A stretch of DNA of 64,000 bases from DIGJ01 sp041821315 (GTDB taxonomy: Bacteria > Bacillota > Clostridia > Lachnospirales > Lachnospiraceae): assembly GCA_041821315.1 (NCBI GenBank), contig JBGUEO010000024.1, positions 11,138 to 75,137 on the forward strand, written 5' to 3'. A program made the translations under genes and the position numbers. How positions within the stretch are numbered: the stretch's first letter is position 1; every line of letters starts with the position of its first letter. The notes beneath the pieces are model-generated. The model did not search any database. It saw only the letters and a program-made list of their open reading frames with translations, and was not told the DNA's origin. Positions 7,441-15,571 of this stretch are shown here, in pieces.

Positions 7441-9923
7441 AGAGAAAGATTTTAGCATGTATGTTAGCGGTCATTCTTGTTATATCAATGGGAGTCAATC
7501 CGTATGTACCAGTATTAGCAAGTGGAGAAAATTCTTTGCATAGTGGAAACTACTATTATATTGATAGTGAAAATGGGAATGATTCAAATGATGGAATAAG
7601 TGAACAAACACCATGGAAATCATTGGGAAAAGTAAATGCAACGACCTTCTTAGCTGGTGATACTATTTATTTTAAATCAGGTGGTTCATGGAGTGGTATG
7701 CTACATCCAAAAGGTTCTGGGAGTAGTGTGGCAGATATTACAATCGATAGGTATGGAGAAGGAAATAAACCAATAATCAGAGGTGGAGGAGCAGAGGCAG
7801 CAGTTAAACTGGATGGACAGGAATACTGGACGATTTCTAATCTTGAGGTTACAAATGAGGCACAGGAACGTGGCATTCGCCAGGGTATTTTTGTTTACGG
7901 AAAAGCTGATGGTATTACAAATGGAATCACAATCAAGAATTGTGAAGTGCATGATGTAACTGGTGAAAACCGAAGAAGTATGGCTACATATGAAAGTATG
8001 TATTGGAATTCAGGAATCTATGTTAGTATGCCAGGTCGCTCTACTTCTACGACGCATTTTAATGATGTATTGATTCAAGATAATTATGTACATGATGTTT
8101 TGACTAGTGGAATTCGTATCAATCAAAGAGAAGATTTTATTGTGGATCAACATCACACGAATGTAGTGATTGAAGGAAATACGATTAGTAGAACAGGATC
8201 GGATGGAATGATTGTTGCAAATTGCATTTCTCCACTGATTGAGTATAATTTGTGCTATGATGCAGGTGCTTTAGGTAATTCAAGTGAGACAAAAATTATA
8301 GCAGGATTGTGGACTTGCGGTACGGACGATGCAATGTTTCAATACAATGAAGTCGCCCGAACAACTTTATTTCAAAGTGATGGAACTGCATTTGATACGG
8401 ATTGGGGAACTGGCGGAATTACTACATTTCAATATAACTATACGCATGGAAATCAAGGAGGATTTTGGCTCGATTGTGCTGGAATTAATAAAGATCCAGG
8501 ACATGAAAAGACAGTGTTAAGATATAATGTTAGTGTTGATGATGATAGCTATGTGGTTCGTGCAGGTGACCAACCAACTGAACTATATAATAATACATTT
8601 TATAAATCAAATGGGACGCTCGATGCATGTTATGGGAATGCAGGTACTAACCATAAATTTTGGAATAATATATTTTATTTTAATCAGACACCAAACTGGG
8701 CATCTTCCACTTATATAAATAATTTGTATTACCCTTGTGATGCTTGTCCTACAGACAAGTTAGCCATTACGGCAGACCCTCAATTTGTAAATGCTTCCAT
8801 ACCGCAGGATGGATATTCATTTGCAAATAATTTCAAGATTCAAAATACATCTCCATGTGTTAATACAGGAATGTATATTGAAGATAATGGTGGAAAAGAC
8901 TTTTGGGGTACTCCATTGACAAAAGGAAGCTATGATATAGGTGCTTGCCAGAGCGCTGTAACAAAGAGTAATGATCAAAATACCTTTGTATTTGCCAGAG
9001 ATTTTAATACACTGCAAGGAAATAGTAATTGGTATTATATGACACTTGCAAATGGTCAATATAGTTCAATGAGTTGGGATGCAAGTCAGAAAAAATGGCA
9101 AGGAAGTAATACTTATAATTTGATATGGGCACTAGGGAATGTACATCCAGATTCAGACGACACGGTGATAGCATGGAAAGCACCAAAAGATGGTACCGTG
9201 CAAATTATTGGAAATCCAAAGAAGATTGATACCGGGAGTGATGGCATACGAGTTAAAATAGTAAAAAATAGTAATCAAGTTTGGCCAAAAAGTGGATGGC
9301 AGGTAATAGGAGGAAGCGATACTACGGGTGCATCTCATGATTTTACAGTCGATGTTGTAACAAACGATATGATATATTTTGTAGTAAATAAAAATAGTAC
9401 AACATATAATGATGGTTCCAATTGGAATCCGCTTATTACCTATGATGTGGTGGAACAGTATAATTTGATAAGTGATTTTTCAAGTGAACAAGGATACAAA
9501 AATTGGGAGTATTTGGAGTATGACGGTACTACGTATAACCAGATGACATGGGATGATTCGGTTCGTAGATGGAGGGGGACGAATGCATATAGTTTAATAT
9601 GGTCGCCAGCACAATTACATCCCGATGGCAATGATACGGTTGTTGCATGGAAGGCTCCACACAATGGTAATATTTTAATCACAGGCAATCCGAAAAAAGT
9701 AAGTCAAGGCTATGATGGTGTAAATGTTAAGATTATGAAAGACAGCACACAGATTTGGCCAGGAAATGGTTGGCAATTTATTGCGGGTAATGATACTACA
9801 GGAGTTAGTCATAGTATCGTAACGCAAGTAACGAAAGATCAGGTGATATATTTTGTATTGGATCAAAAGGGGAATAATTATTCGGATGAAACGTACTGGG
9901 CGCCTACTATTGTCTATGAATAA
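7437..9923 (+). CDS. Secreted right-handed beta-helix protein with duplicated C-terminal module
   Basis: This secreted 828-residue protein has a signal peptide (MKRKILACMLAVILVISMG, cleaved around residues 28-30). Residues about 35-510 are a parallel beta-helix (YIDSENGNDSNDG opening, many short Asn- and Gly-rich rungs), as in polysaccharide lyases and hydrolases. Two copies of a module of about 155 residues follow, at about 515-670 and 675-828. Each has NWYYM/NWEYLEY, SMSWD/QMTWD, NLIWA/SLIWS, HPDSDDTV/HPDGNDTV and a GNPKK segment. No catalytic residue can be assigned. The C-terminal modules look like carbohydrate-binding or wall-attachment domains. Start: ATG overlapping the GH43-like gene stop by 4 nt. 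Confidence 0.82.
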   Translation: MKRKILACMLAVILVISMGVNPYVPVLASGENSLHSGNYYYIDSENGNDSNDGISEQTPWKSLGKVNATTFLAGDTIYFKSGGSWSGMLHPKGSGSSVADITIDRYGEGNKPIIRGGGAEAAVKLDGQEYWTISNLEVTNEAQERGIRQGIFVYGKADGITNGITIKNCEVHDVTGENRRSMATYESMYWNSGIYVSMPGRSTSTTHFNDVLIQDNYVHDVLTSGIRINQREDFIVDQHHTNVVIEGNTISRTGSDGMIVANCISPLIEYNLCYDAGALGNSSETKIIAGLWTCGTDDAMFQYNEVARTTLFQSDGTAFDTDWGTGGITTFQYNYTHGNQGGFWLDCAGINKDPGHEKTVLRYNVSVDDDSYVVRAGDQPTELYNNTFYKSNGTLDACYGNAGTNHKFWNNIFYFNQTPNWASSTYINNLYYPCDACPTDKLAITADPQFVNASIPQDGYSFANNFKIQNTSPCVNTGMYIEDNGGKDFWGTPLTKGSYDIGACQSAVTKSNDQNTFVFARDFNTLQGNSNWYYMTLANGQYSSMSWDASQKKWQGSNTYNLIWALGNVHPDSDDTVIAWKAPKDGTVQIIGNPKKIDTGSDGIRVKIVKNSNQVWPKSGWQVIGGSDTTGASHDFTVDVVTNDMIYFVVNKNSTTYNDGSNWNPLITYDVVEQYNLISDFSSEQGYKNWEYLEYDGTTYNQMTWDDSVRRWRGTNAYSLIWSPAQLHPDGNDTVVAWKAPHNGNILITGNPKKVSQGYDGVNVKIMKDSTQIWPGNGWQFIAGNDTTGVSHSIVTQVTKDQVIYFVLDQKGNNYSDETYWAPTIVYE

Positions 9924-10449
9924 AATCAATAAGAGAATTATCCTTAGTGTATTATGTATTGTGGTGGTAGTGATTTTATTTGGATTTTACCGATATAATA
10001 GCGATGTTATACTGGTTGTTAATGGTGAAAAAATAGAAAATGAAGAATATGAGTTTTTAGCTTCTTGTTCTATGCCTTACCTTGATACTTACTCCAATCA
10101 AACCTATGATTTACAAACAAATAAAGTACTTTTGATAAGGGCAGAGCAAATCTTATTGAAAGAAAATGGAATAATTAAAACATATGAGTATGCACAATTT
10201 TTGGAACAACAAAAGGATGAAAATGAAAAAAGAAAAAAAGCGTTGGAATCCAATCAAATTATATATGGTCCAAAACAGTATGATAAAAAAGTATATTTTG
10301 ATTATTACTATAGTGAATGCAGAAATCGTTTTATGAATACGATTCGGATGGATACATCCAAACAGAATAATAACAGAGATGATTTGAATAAAGTATATGC
10401 AGATTTACTGCAAAAGAAAGCAAAAGAATTATCGGTGGTTAAAAAATAG
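9916..10449 (+). CDS. Membrane-anchored SurA-N-like protein
   Basis: This is a small protein of about 177 residues with one N-terminal membrane helix (RIILSVLCIVVVVILFGF) and an extracytoplasmic part. The start of the outside domain (VILVVNGEKIENEEYEFL) resembles the N-terminal region of SurA/PrsA-type foldases. No peptidyl-prolyl isomerase domain follows. It begins inside the stop region of the beta-helix gene and ends at a strong terminator, so it is the last gene of the sugar operon. It may help fold or retain the secreted beta-helix protein (inference). An alternative start at 9886 has a more purine-rich upstream sequence. Confidence 0.6.
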   Translation: MNKINKRIILSVLCIVVVVILFGFYRYNSDVILVVNGEKIENEEYEFLASCSMPYLDTYSNQTYDLQTNKVLLIRAEQILLKENGIIKTYEYAQFLEQQKDENEKRKKALESNQIIYGPKQYDKKVYFDYYYSECRNRFMNTIRMDTSKQNNNRDDLNKVYADLLQKKAKELSVVKK

Positions 10450-10455
10450 GAGAGG

Positions 10456-10495
10456 CTGTAGCAAACGTCATAGTTTGCTACAGTTTTGTTTTTTT
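10456..10495 (+). terminator. Rho-independent terminator of the sugar operon
   Basis: A perfect 11-bp stem (CTGTAGCAAAC / GTTTGCTACAG) with a 6-nt loop is followed by a T-rich tract. It lies between the SurA-like gene and the convergent LysR gene. Confidence 0.92.
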
Positions 10496-10497
10496 GA

Positions 10498-11370
10498 TTA
10501 AAAAAATGATTCATATAAATCAAGATAATAATCTCGAAAGACACTATTTTTACGCCATATATAATTAAACTCATGCAATAAATCAGCACCGGGTAATTTG
10601 ATTTCCCGGAGTGTCCCCTCTTCCAGTTCTTTTTTTACAGCTATTTCATAGATAAAGGTAATCCCACAATTGTTTTCTACCAACTGCTTAATTACATGAA
10701 TGCTGCTTACCGTCGAGGTACTTGAAAAATCAGTGAATGAATATCCGCGATCTAGGAGATAGCGTTCAAGAATTTCTTTTGTACCAGAACCATCTTCTCG
10801 GACAATGAGGTTATGTGTGAATAATTCATAAAAATTGGAAATGTACTCCAACGGATAATCATTTCCACATACAAGTAGATATCTTTCATTTGAAATGGTA
10901 CGAAATTCATATTCATTCTTTTGAAAATAGCCTTCAATAATTGCAAAATCAATGCTTCCTTCTTCCAATGAGGATAAAAGTCTTTGAGTATTTGCAATGA
11001 TAAAAGTAACTTGTACGCTATCATTTTTCTTGAGATAATAAATCAAATTAGCCGGGAGCATAAATTCACCAATTGTCAAAGTCGCACCGAATTTTATACT
11101 TTTTTGTGCTTGCGCATGGTCACTAATTTGTTTTCGAAGGTGTATATTATCATGCTTAATGGAGAGCATAGCATCACGTAATTGTTCACCAGTGGGAGTT
11201 AGGTGTAATAATTTATTGGAATAAGTAAAGAGTTTATCACCATAAAAACCTTCTAGATATTTGATATGTTGAGATACTCCCGGTTGTGTGATACCAAGCT
11301 CTTGTGCAGCTTTTGTAAAATTCATATATTTGCATGCACATAAGAATGTTTCGATTCGAAAGTCTAGCAT
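10498..11370 (-). CDS. LysR-family transcriptional regulator
   Basis: This 290-residue regulator has an N-terminal winged helix-turn-helix (FLCACKYMNFTKAAQELGIT, then PGVSQHIKYLE) and a periplasmic-binding-type effector domain. The start is ATG 11370 behind AAGGAGG. It is transcribed divergently from the YeiH-type transporter gene at 11502 with about 130 bp between them, the usual LysR target arrangement. By analogy with YeiE/YeiH pairs it probably controls that transporter in response to a sulfur oxyanion or small acid. The ligand is unknown. Confidence 0.92.
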   Translation of the reverse strand: MLDFRIETFLCACKYMNFTKAAQELGITQPGVSQHIKYLEGFYGDKLFTYSNKLLHLTPTGEQLRDAMLSIKHDNIHLRKQISDHAQAQKSIKFGATLTIGEFMLPANLIYYLKKNDSVQVTFIIANTQRLLSSLEEGSIDFAIIEGYFQKNEYEFRTISNERYLLVCGNDYPLEYISNFYELFTHNLIVREDGSGTKEILERYLLDRGYSFTDFSSTSTVSSIHVIKQLVENNCGITFIYEIAVKKELEEGTLREIKLPGADLLHEFNYIWRKNSVFRDYYLDLYESFF

Positions 11371-11404
11371 TATAACCTCCTTCTAAGCGTTTTATAAATC
11401 TAAT

Positions 11405-11421
11405 CATAATATTAAATTATG
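11405..11421. promoter_or_regulatory. Candidate LysR operator dyad
   Basis: CATAAT-N5-ATTATG is a perfect inverted repeat in the LysR/transporter divergent gap. It fits the T-N11-A spacing typical of LysR boxes. The assignment rests on position and symmetry only. Confidence 0.45.
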
Positions 11422-11501
11422 GAATAATCAATATAAATAATTTTACATTATCAATATAAGGTGATACATTTTTAATAGAAAACAAAAGAAGGAGAACTGT
11501 T

Positions 11502-12560
11502 ATGAATTTTATAAAGAAGAATGGAAAAGGAATTTTATTATGTCTGCTGATTGCGATACCAGCATGGACTGTGGTAAAATTTGTAGATGAACTTGAGGTA
11601 ATCGGAGCACCAGTTCTTGCGATTCTTATGGGTATGATTCTTGCTGTCATAATAAAAGATAAAACATCGTATCAAGAGGGAATCCGATTTACATCAAAGA
11701 AGATACTGCAATATGCAGTAATTTTGTTGGGATTTGGATTGAATCTTGCGACGGTAGGAAAAGTAGGGGTGACATCACTTCCGATTATTGTATCAACGAT
11801 TTCAACTTCCCTAATTGTAGCATATATTATGCACAAATTTCTAAAGGTACCAACAAAAATATCAACGCTAATCGGTGTAGGATCATCAATATGTGGGGGA
11901 TCGGCAATAGCGGCTACCGCACCTGTAATTGATGCGGATGATGAAGAAATTGCGCAGGCAATATCCGTTATATTTTTATTTAATGTTATAGCTGCACTCA
12001 TTTTCCCAACACTTGGGAGTGTATTGGGGCTATCAAATGAGGGCTTTGGATTATTTGCAGGAACTGCGATTAATGATACTTCCTCCGTTACGGCAGCAGC
12101 ATCGACTTGGGATACGCTTCATGGAACCAATGGAGCAGTATTAGAGTATGCAACTATTGTAAAACTTACAAGAACATTAGCGATTATACCGATTACATTA
12201 GTGCTTTCCTTCTTAAGAATTAAAAAAGAAAAGAAAAATTCTCTGGATACAGAAAGTAAAGTAAATATTCGTAAAATATTTCCCATGTTTATTCTGTATT
12301 TTGTGACAGCATCCATTATTACAACAATTATAACTAGCCTATGTTCCGGCCAATCGTTAGAGATTGCACAACATGTTTTTTCCAATTTAAAGCAAACAAG
12401 TAAGTTCTTTATTGTTATGGCAATGAGTGCAATCGGCCTAAATACGGATCTTGTAAAACTGGTAAAAAAGGGAGGAAAACCAATTGTATTGGGGTTTTGC
12501 TGCTGGGTTGCAATTGCTACGGTTAGTCTTTTATTACAGCGAGTACTAGGTATTTTATAA
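11502..12560 (+). CDS. YeiH/UPF0324-family transporter (putative sulfate exporter family)
   Basis: This is a polytopic membrane protein of 352 residues with about ten helices. Family signatures are ILMGMILAVI near residue 40, GFGLNLATVG, the loop GVGSSICGGSAIAATAPVI, and AGTAINDTSSVTAAA. The family is annotated as putative sulfate or sulfonate exporters, mostly without biochemical proof. It follows a good ribosome site (AGAAGGAGAA). It is probably regulated by the divergent LysR gene and followed closely by a YoaK-like gene. Confidence 0.88.
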   Translation: MNFIKKNGKGILLCLLIAIPAWTVVKFVDELEVIGAPVLAILMGMILAVIIKDKTSYQEGIRFTSKKILQYAVILLGFGLNLATVGKVGVTSLPIIVSTISTSLIVAYIMHKFLKVPTKISTLIGVGSSICGGSAIAATAPVIDADDEEIAQAISVIFLFNVIAALIFPTLGSVLGLSNEGFGLFAGTAINDTSSVTAAASTWDTLHGTNGAVLEYATIVKLTRTLAIIPITLVLSFLRIKKEKKNSLDTESKVNIRKIFPMFILYFVTASIITTIITSLCSGQSLEIAQHVFSNLKQTSKFFIVMAMSAIGLNTDLVKLVKKGGKPIVLGFCCWVAIATVSLLLQRVLGIL

Positions 12561-12569
12561 GGAGTTTTT

Positions 12570-13229
12570 ATGAAAAAATCAGAGCAAATGTCAGAATCAC
12601 TAAAATTAGGAACCATACTAGCCTTATCAGGTGGATTTATGGATGCCTATACCTATTTATGTCGGGGACATGTTTTTGCAAATGCACAGACTGGAAATAT
12701 TATTTTATTTGCGATTCATTTATCAGATGGGAACTTTAAAATAGCAATCCGTTATATTGTTCCTATTATAGCGTTTACCTGTGGAATTGTAATTGCAGAC
12801 CTTGTAAGATTTCAATATAAACAAAGAGAGAATATACACTGGCGACAAATAACGGTTTTAACAGAAGCAATCATATTATTTATGGTTAGCTTCTTACCGC
12901 AAGAGGCTAATTTATTAGCAAATAGTATGGTTTCATTTGCCTGTGGAATTCAAGTAGAAAGCTTTCGAAAAATTAAGGGAAATGGAATTGCTACTACAAT
13001 GTGCATCGGAAATTTGAGAACAGCAACACAGGCATTATGTGATTATTGTTATGAAAAAGAGAAAAAAAACTTAAAAAAGAGTCTCTTAACATATGGCGTT
13101 ATTGTGATTTTTGCGATTGGTGCAGTGCTTGGTAATAGTTGCGTAGGCTTGTACCAGGAAAGGGCAATTCTTATAAGTAGTGGATTGATGTTAATTGGAT
13201 TTTTTTTGATGTTTCAAAAAGAAAGATAA
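12570..13229 (+). CDS. YoaK/DUF1275 family membrane protein
   Basis: This is a 219-residue membrane protein with about six hydrophobic segments. The family opening is clear: LSGGFMDAYTYLCRGHVFAN followed by QTGNIILF, and later GNLRTATQAL. The function of the family is not established. It begins 9 bases after the YeiH-type gene behind AAGGAG, so the two are probably co-transcribed. Confidence 0.85.
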   Translation: MKKSEQMSESLKLGTILALSGGFMDAYTYLCRGHVFANAQTGNIILFAIHLSDGNFKIAIRYIVPIIAFTCGIVIADLVRFQYKQRENIHWRQITVLTEAIILFMVSFLPQEANLLANSMVSFACGIQVESFRKIKGNGIATTMCIGNLRTATQALCDYCYEKEKKNLKKSLLTYGVIVIFAIGAVLGNSCVGLYQERAILISSGLMLIGFFLMFQKER

Positions 13230-13342
13230 AATCGTTCTTTTTGTTACAAGATTGCTCTTATGGATAAAAAATGGTATGATGGAGTAGAATAGATATTAGG
13301 TATAAAGCAGTACGTAACAAATCAATAAGGAGGTAACACAAG

Positions 13343-14638
13343 ATGAAAAAATTAACGATTCATGATGTAAAAGCCAGAGAAATTATTGATTCTAGAGGAA
13401 ATCCAACCGTAGAAGCACAGGTATTATTATGCGATGGAACAGTCGGAATTGGAGCTTCACCAAGTGGAGCATCAACCGGTATTTTCGAAGCTTTAGAATT
13501 GCGGGATGAAGATCCCAAACGATTCGAGGGAAAAGGTGTTAGAAAGGCAGTGCACAATGTAAATACTATGATTAAAGAAGCATTAGTTGGAATGGATGCA
13601 ATCGATATATATGCAATTGATAAAGCGATGTTAGTTGCAGATGGAACAAAAGACAAAAGTAAGTTAGGAGCGAATGCGATTCTTGCTGTTTCGATAGCTA
13701 CCGCAAAAGCAGCAGCAAAAGCATTGGAAATACCACTTTATCGATTTCTTGGTGGAATAAATGCAAATGTTTTGCCAGTGCCAATGATGAATATTTTAAA
13801 TGGTGGTGCACATGCAACAAACACAGTAGATACGCAGGAATTTATGATTATGCCGGTAGGTGCACCAAGTTTTAGTGAAGGCTTAAGATGGTGTACGGAA
13901 GTATTTCATGCCCTTGCAAAGATATTAAAAGCAAGAGGATTGGCAACATCGGTGGGAGATGAAGGTGGGTTTGCGCCGGACTTGTCTAGTGATGAAGAGA
14001 CCATTACAGTTATTCTAGAAGCAATTGAAAAAGCAGGATATAAACCAGAAGATGATTTTGTGATAGCGATGGATGCAGCTTCAAGTGAATGGAAGGGAAG
14101 TGAAGTTGGCAAGTATCATATGCCAAAAAGCGGGAAAGATTTAACTTCGAAAGAGTTGATTGATCACTGGAAATCCTTATGTGATAAATTCCCGATTTAT
14201 TCAATCGAAGATGCATTGGATGAAGAAGATTGGGAAGGATGGCAACTCCTTACCAAAGAATTAGGAGATAAAATTCAGTTGGTTGGCGATGATTTGTTTG
14301 TGACTAATACTGAGAGGCTGGCAAAAGGAATGGAGCTTGGATGCGGAAATTCCATATTGATTAAATTAAATCAAATTGGTTCCGTATCGGAAACGTTGGA
14401 AGCAATTAAAATGGCTCATAAAGCAGGATACACGGCAATTGTATCACATCGTTCAGGTGAAACAGAAGACACAACGATTGCAGACTTAGCAGTCGCAGTC
14501 AATGCGGGACAAATAAAAACAGGGGCACCAAGTAGAAGTGAGAGAGTGGCAAAATATAATCAGTTAATTCGAATTGAAGAAGAACTGGGAGATGGAGCCG
14601 TCTACCGAAAAAAGGAAGCATTTAATTTGAAACGATAA
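13343..14638 (+). CDS. eno: Enolase
   Basis: Enolase interconverts 2-phosphoglycerate and phosphoenolpyruvate in glycolysis. The protein has 431 residues, the normal length. Landmarks are AREIIDSRGNPTVEA at the N-terminus, the mobile loop SGASTGIFEALELRD, MNILNGGAHA, the Mg ligand region AMDAASSE, SIEDALDEEDWEGW, VGDDLFVTN, LIKLNQIG with the catalytic Lys, and the SHRSGETEDT signature. It starts at ATG 13343 behind AAGGAGGT and is a single-gene unit ending at a terminator. It would receive the triose phosphates released by the DHAP shunt further downstream. Confidence 0.98.
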   Translation: MKKLTIHDVKAREIIDSRGNPTVEAQVLLCDGTVGIGASPSGASTGIFEALELRDEDPKRFEGKGVRKAVHNVNTMIKEALVGMDAIDIYAIDKAMLVADGTKDKSKLGANAILAVSIATAKAAAKALEIPLYRFLGGINANVLPVPMMNILNGGAHATNTVDTQEFMIMPVGAPSFSEGLRWCTEVFHALAKILKARGLATSVGDEGGFAPDLSSDEETITVILEAIEKAGYKPEDDFVIAMDAASSEWKGSEVGKYHMPKSGKDLTSKELIDHWKSLCDKFPIYSIEDALDEEDWEGWQLLTKELGDKIQLVGDDLFVTNTERLAKGMELGCGNSILIKLNQIGSVSETLEAIKMAHKAGYTAIVSHRSGETEDTTIADLAVAVNAGQIKTGAPSRSERVAKYNQLIRIEEELGDGAVYRKKEAFNLKR

Positions 14639-14648
14639 CATAGATAGA

Positions 14649-14685
14649 AAAAAGGGTTGTTGCACTTGCAGCAGCCTTTTTCTTT
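14649..14685 (+). terminator. Terminator after enolase
   Basis: An A-rich left arm with AAAAAGG pairs with CCTTTTT around a GC-containing stem (GTTGTTGCA / TGCAGCAG, with wobbles and one bulge). It is followed by a T-rich tail. Confidence 0.8.
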
Positions 14686-14784
14686 ACAAAAAATATAATA
14701 TGTTGTAAAAACAACAGATATTTTTTGATAAATATTGTAATATGAGCATATGAAAAAAGAAAATAAAAAGTGGAGGACTAAACT

Positions 14785-15492
14785 ATGGTAAGAAGAATTA
14801 TTGAAATAGATGAAGATAAATGCAATGGATGTGGAATCTGTGCATCTGCCTGTCATGAAGCAGCAATTGGAATGGTAAATGGAAAGGCTAAGCTGTTACG
14901 AGATGACTACTGTGATGGATTAGGTGATTGTCTGCCAACTTGTCCGACGGGTGCAATCACATTTGTTGAAAGGGAAGCAGCAGAATATAATGAAATAGCG
15001 GTAAAACAAAATCAGAAAAAGAAGCAAGGGGAAGTACTCCCTTGTGGTTGTCCGGGAACGCAATCAAAAAAAATTGATCACAGTGATTTTGTAATGGAAG
15101 CAGTTGAAAGTGAGCCTTACAATATGCAATCGAAGCTTTCTCAATGGCCGGTCCAAATTAAGTTAGCACCAGTAAATGCACCATATTTTCAAGATGCTAA
15201 TCTTTTAATTGCTGCAGATTGCACCGCATATGCATATGGAGATTTTCATAATAAATTCATCAAAAACAGAGTGACTTTAATTGGTTGCCCGAAGCTAGAT
15301 GAGGGAAATTATGCAGACAAGCTGACAGATATTATTGCACAAAATGATATAAAGAGTGTTACCATTGTTCGTATGGAGGTTCCATGTTGTGGAGGAATTG
15401 AACACGCATCAAAGGTAGCTTTACAAAATAGTGGTAAATTTATACCTTGGCAAGTGGTTACCATTTCAACCGATGGAAAGATTTTAGAATAA
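14785..15492 (+). CDS. Two-cluster 4Fe-4S protein
   Basis: This is a 235-residue cytoplasmic iron-sulfur protein. An N-terminal double-cluster ferredoxin domain carries CNGCGICASACHEAAI and a second set in CDGLGDCLPTCPTGAI. The rest contains further cysteines (LPCGCPG, IGCPKLDEGNY, VPCCGGIEHASK). Proteins of this layout are common in anaerobic clostridia and are predicted to be electron-transfer proteins of unknown partner. It is monocistronic and ends directly at a long palindromic terminator. Confidence 0.85.
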   Translation: MVRRIIEIDEDKCNGCGICASACHEAAIGMVNGKAKLLRDDYCDGLGDCLPTCPTGAITFVEREAAEYNEIAVKQNQKKKQGEVLPCGCPGTQSKKIDHSDFVMEAVESEPYNMQSKLSQWPVQIKLAPVNAPYFQDANLLIAADCTAYAYGDFHNKFIKNRVTLIGCPKLDEGNYADKLTDIIAQNDIKSVTIVRMEVPCCGGIEHASKVALQNSGKFIPWQVVTISTDGKILE

Positions 15493-15537
15493 GACATAAC
15501 AAAAATCGAGTGCGAATCACTCGATTTTTGTTATGTC
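15493..15537. terminator. Bidirectional terminator with 20-bp perfect stem
   Basis: Two 20-base arms pair perfectly around a 5-nt loop. The arm ends in A-runs and T-runs on opposite sides, so it can stop transcription from the ferredoxin gene (plus) and the chemoreceptor gene (minus). Confidence 0.92.
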
Positions 15538-15571
15538 TAGCGTATTAAATGGATAATAGTTGTTCAATCAA

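Noticed and set aside
12119..12616. 165-residue minus-strand frame under the YeiH-type gene
   Set aside because: It is a shadow of the transporter codons. Composition is that of a reverse-read hydrophobic protein.
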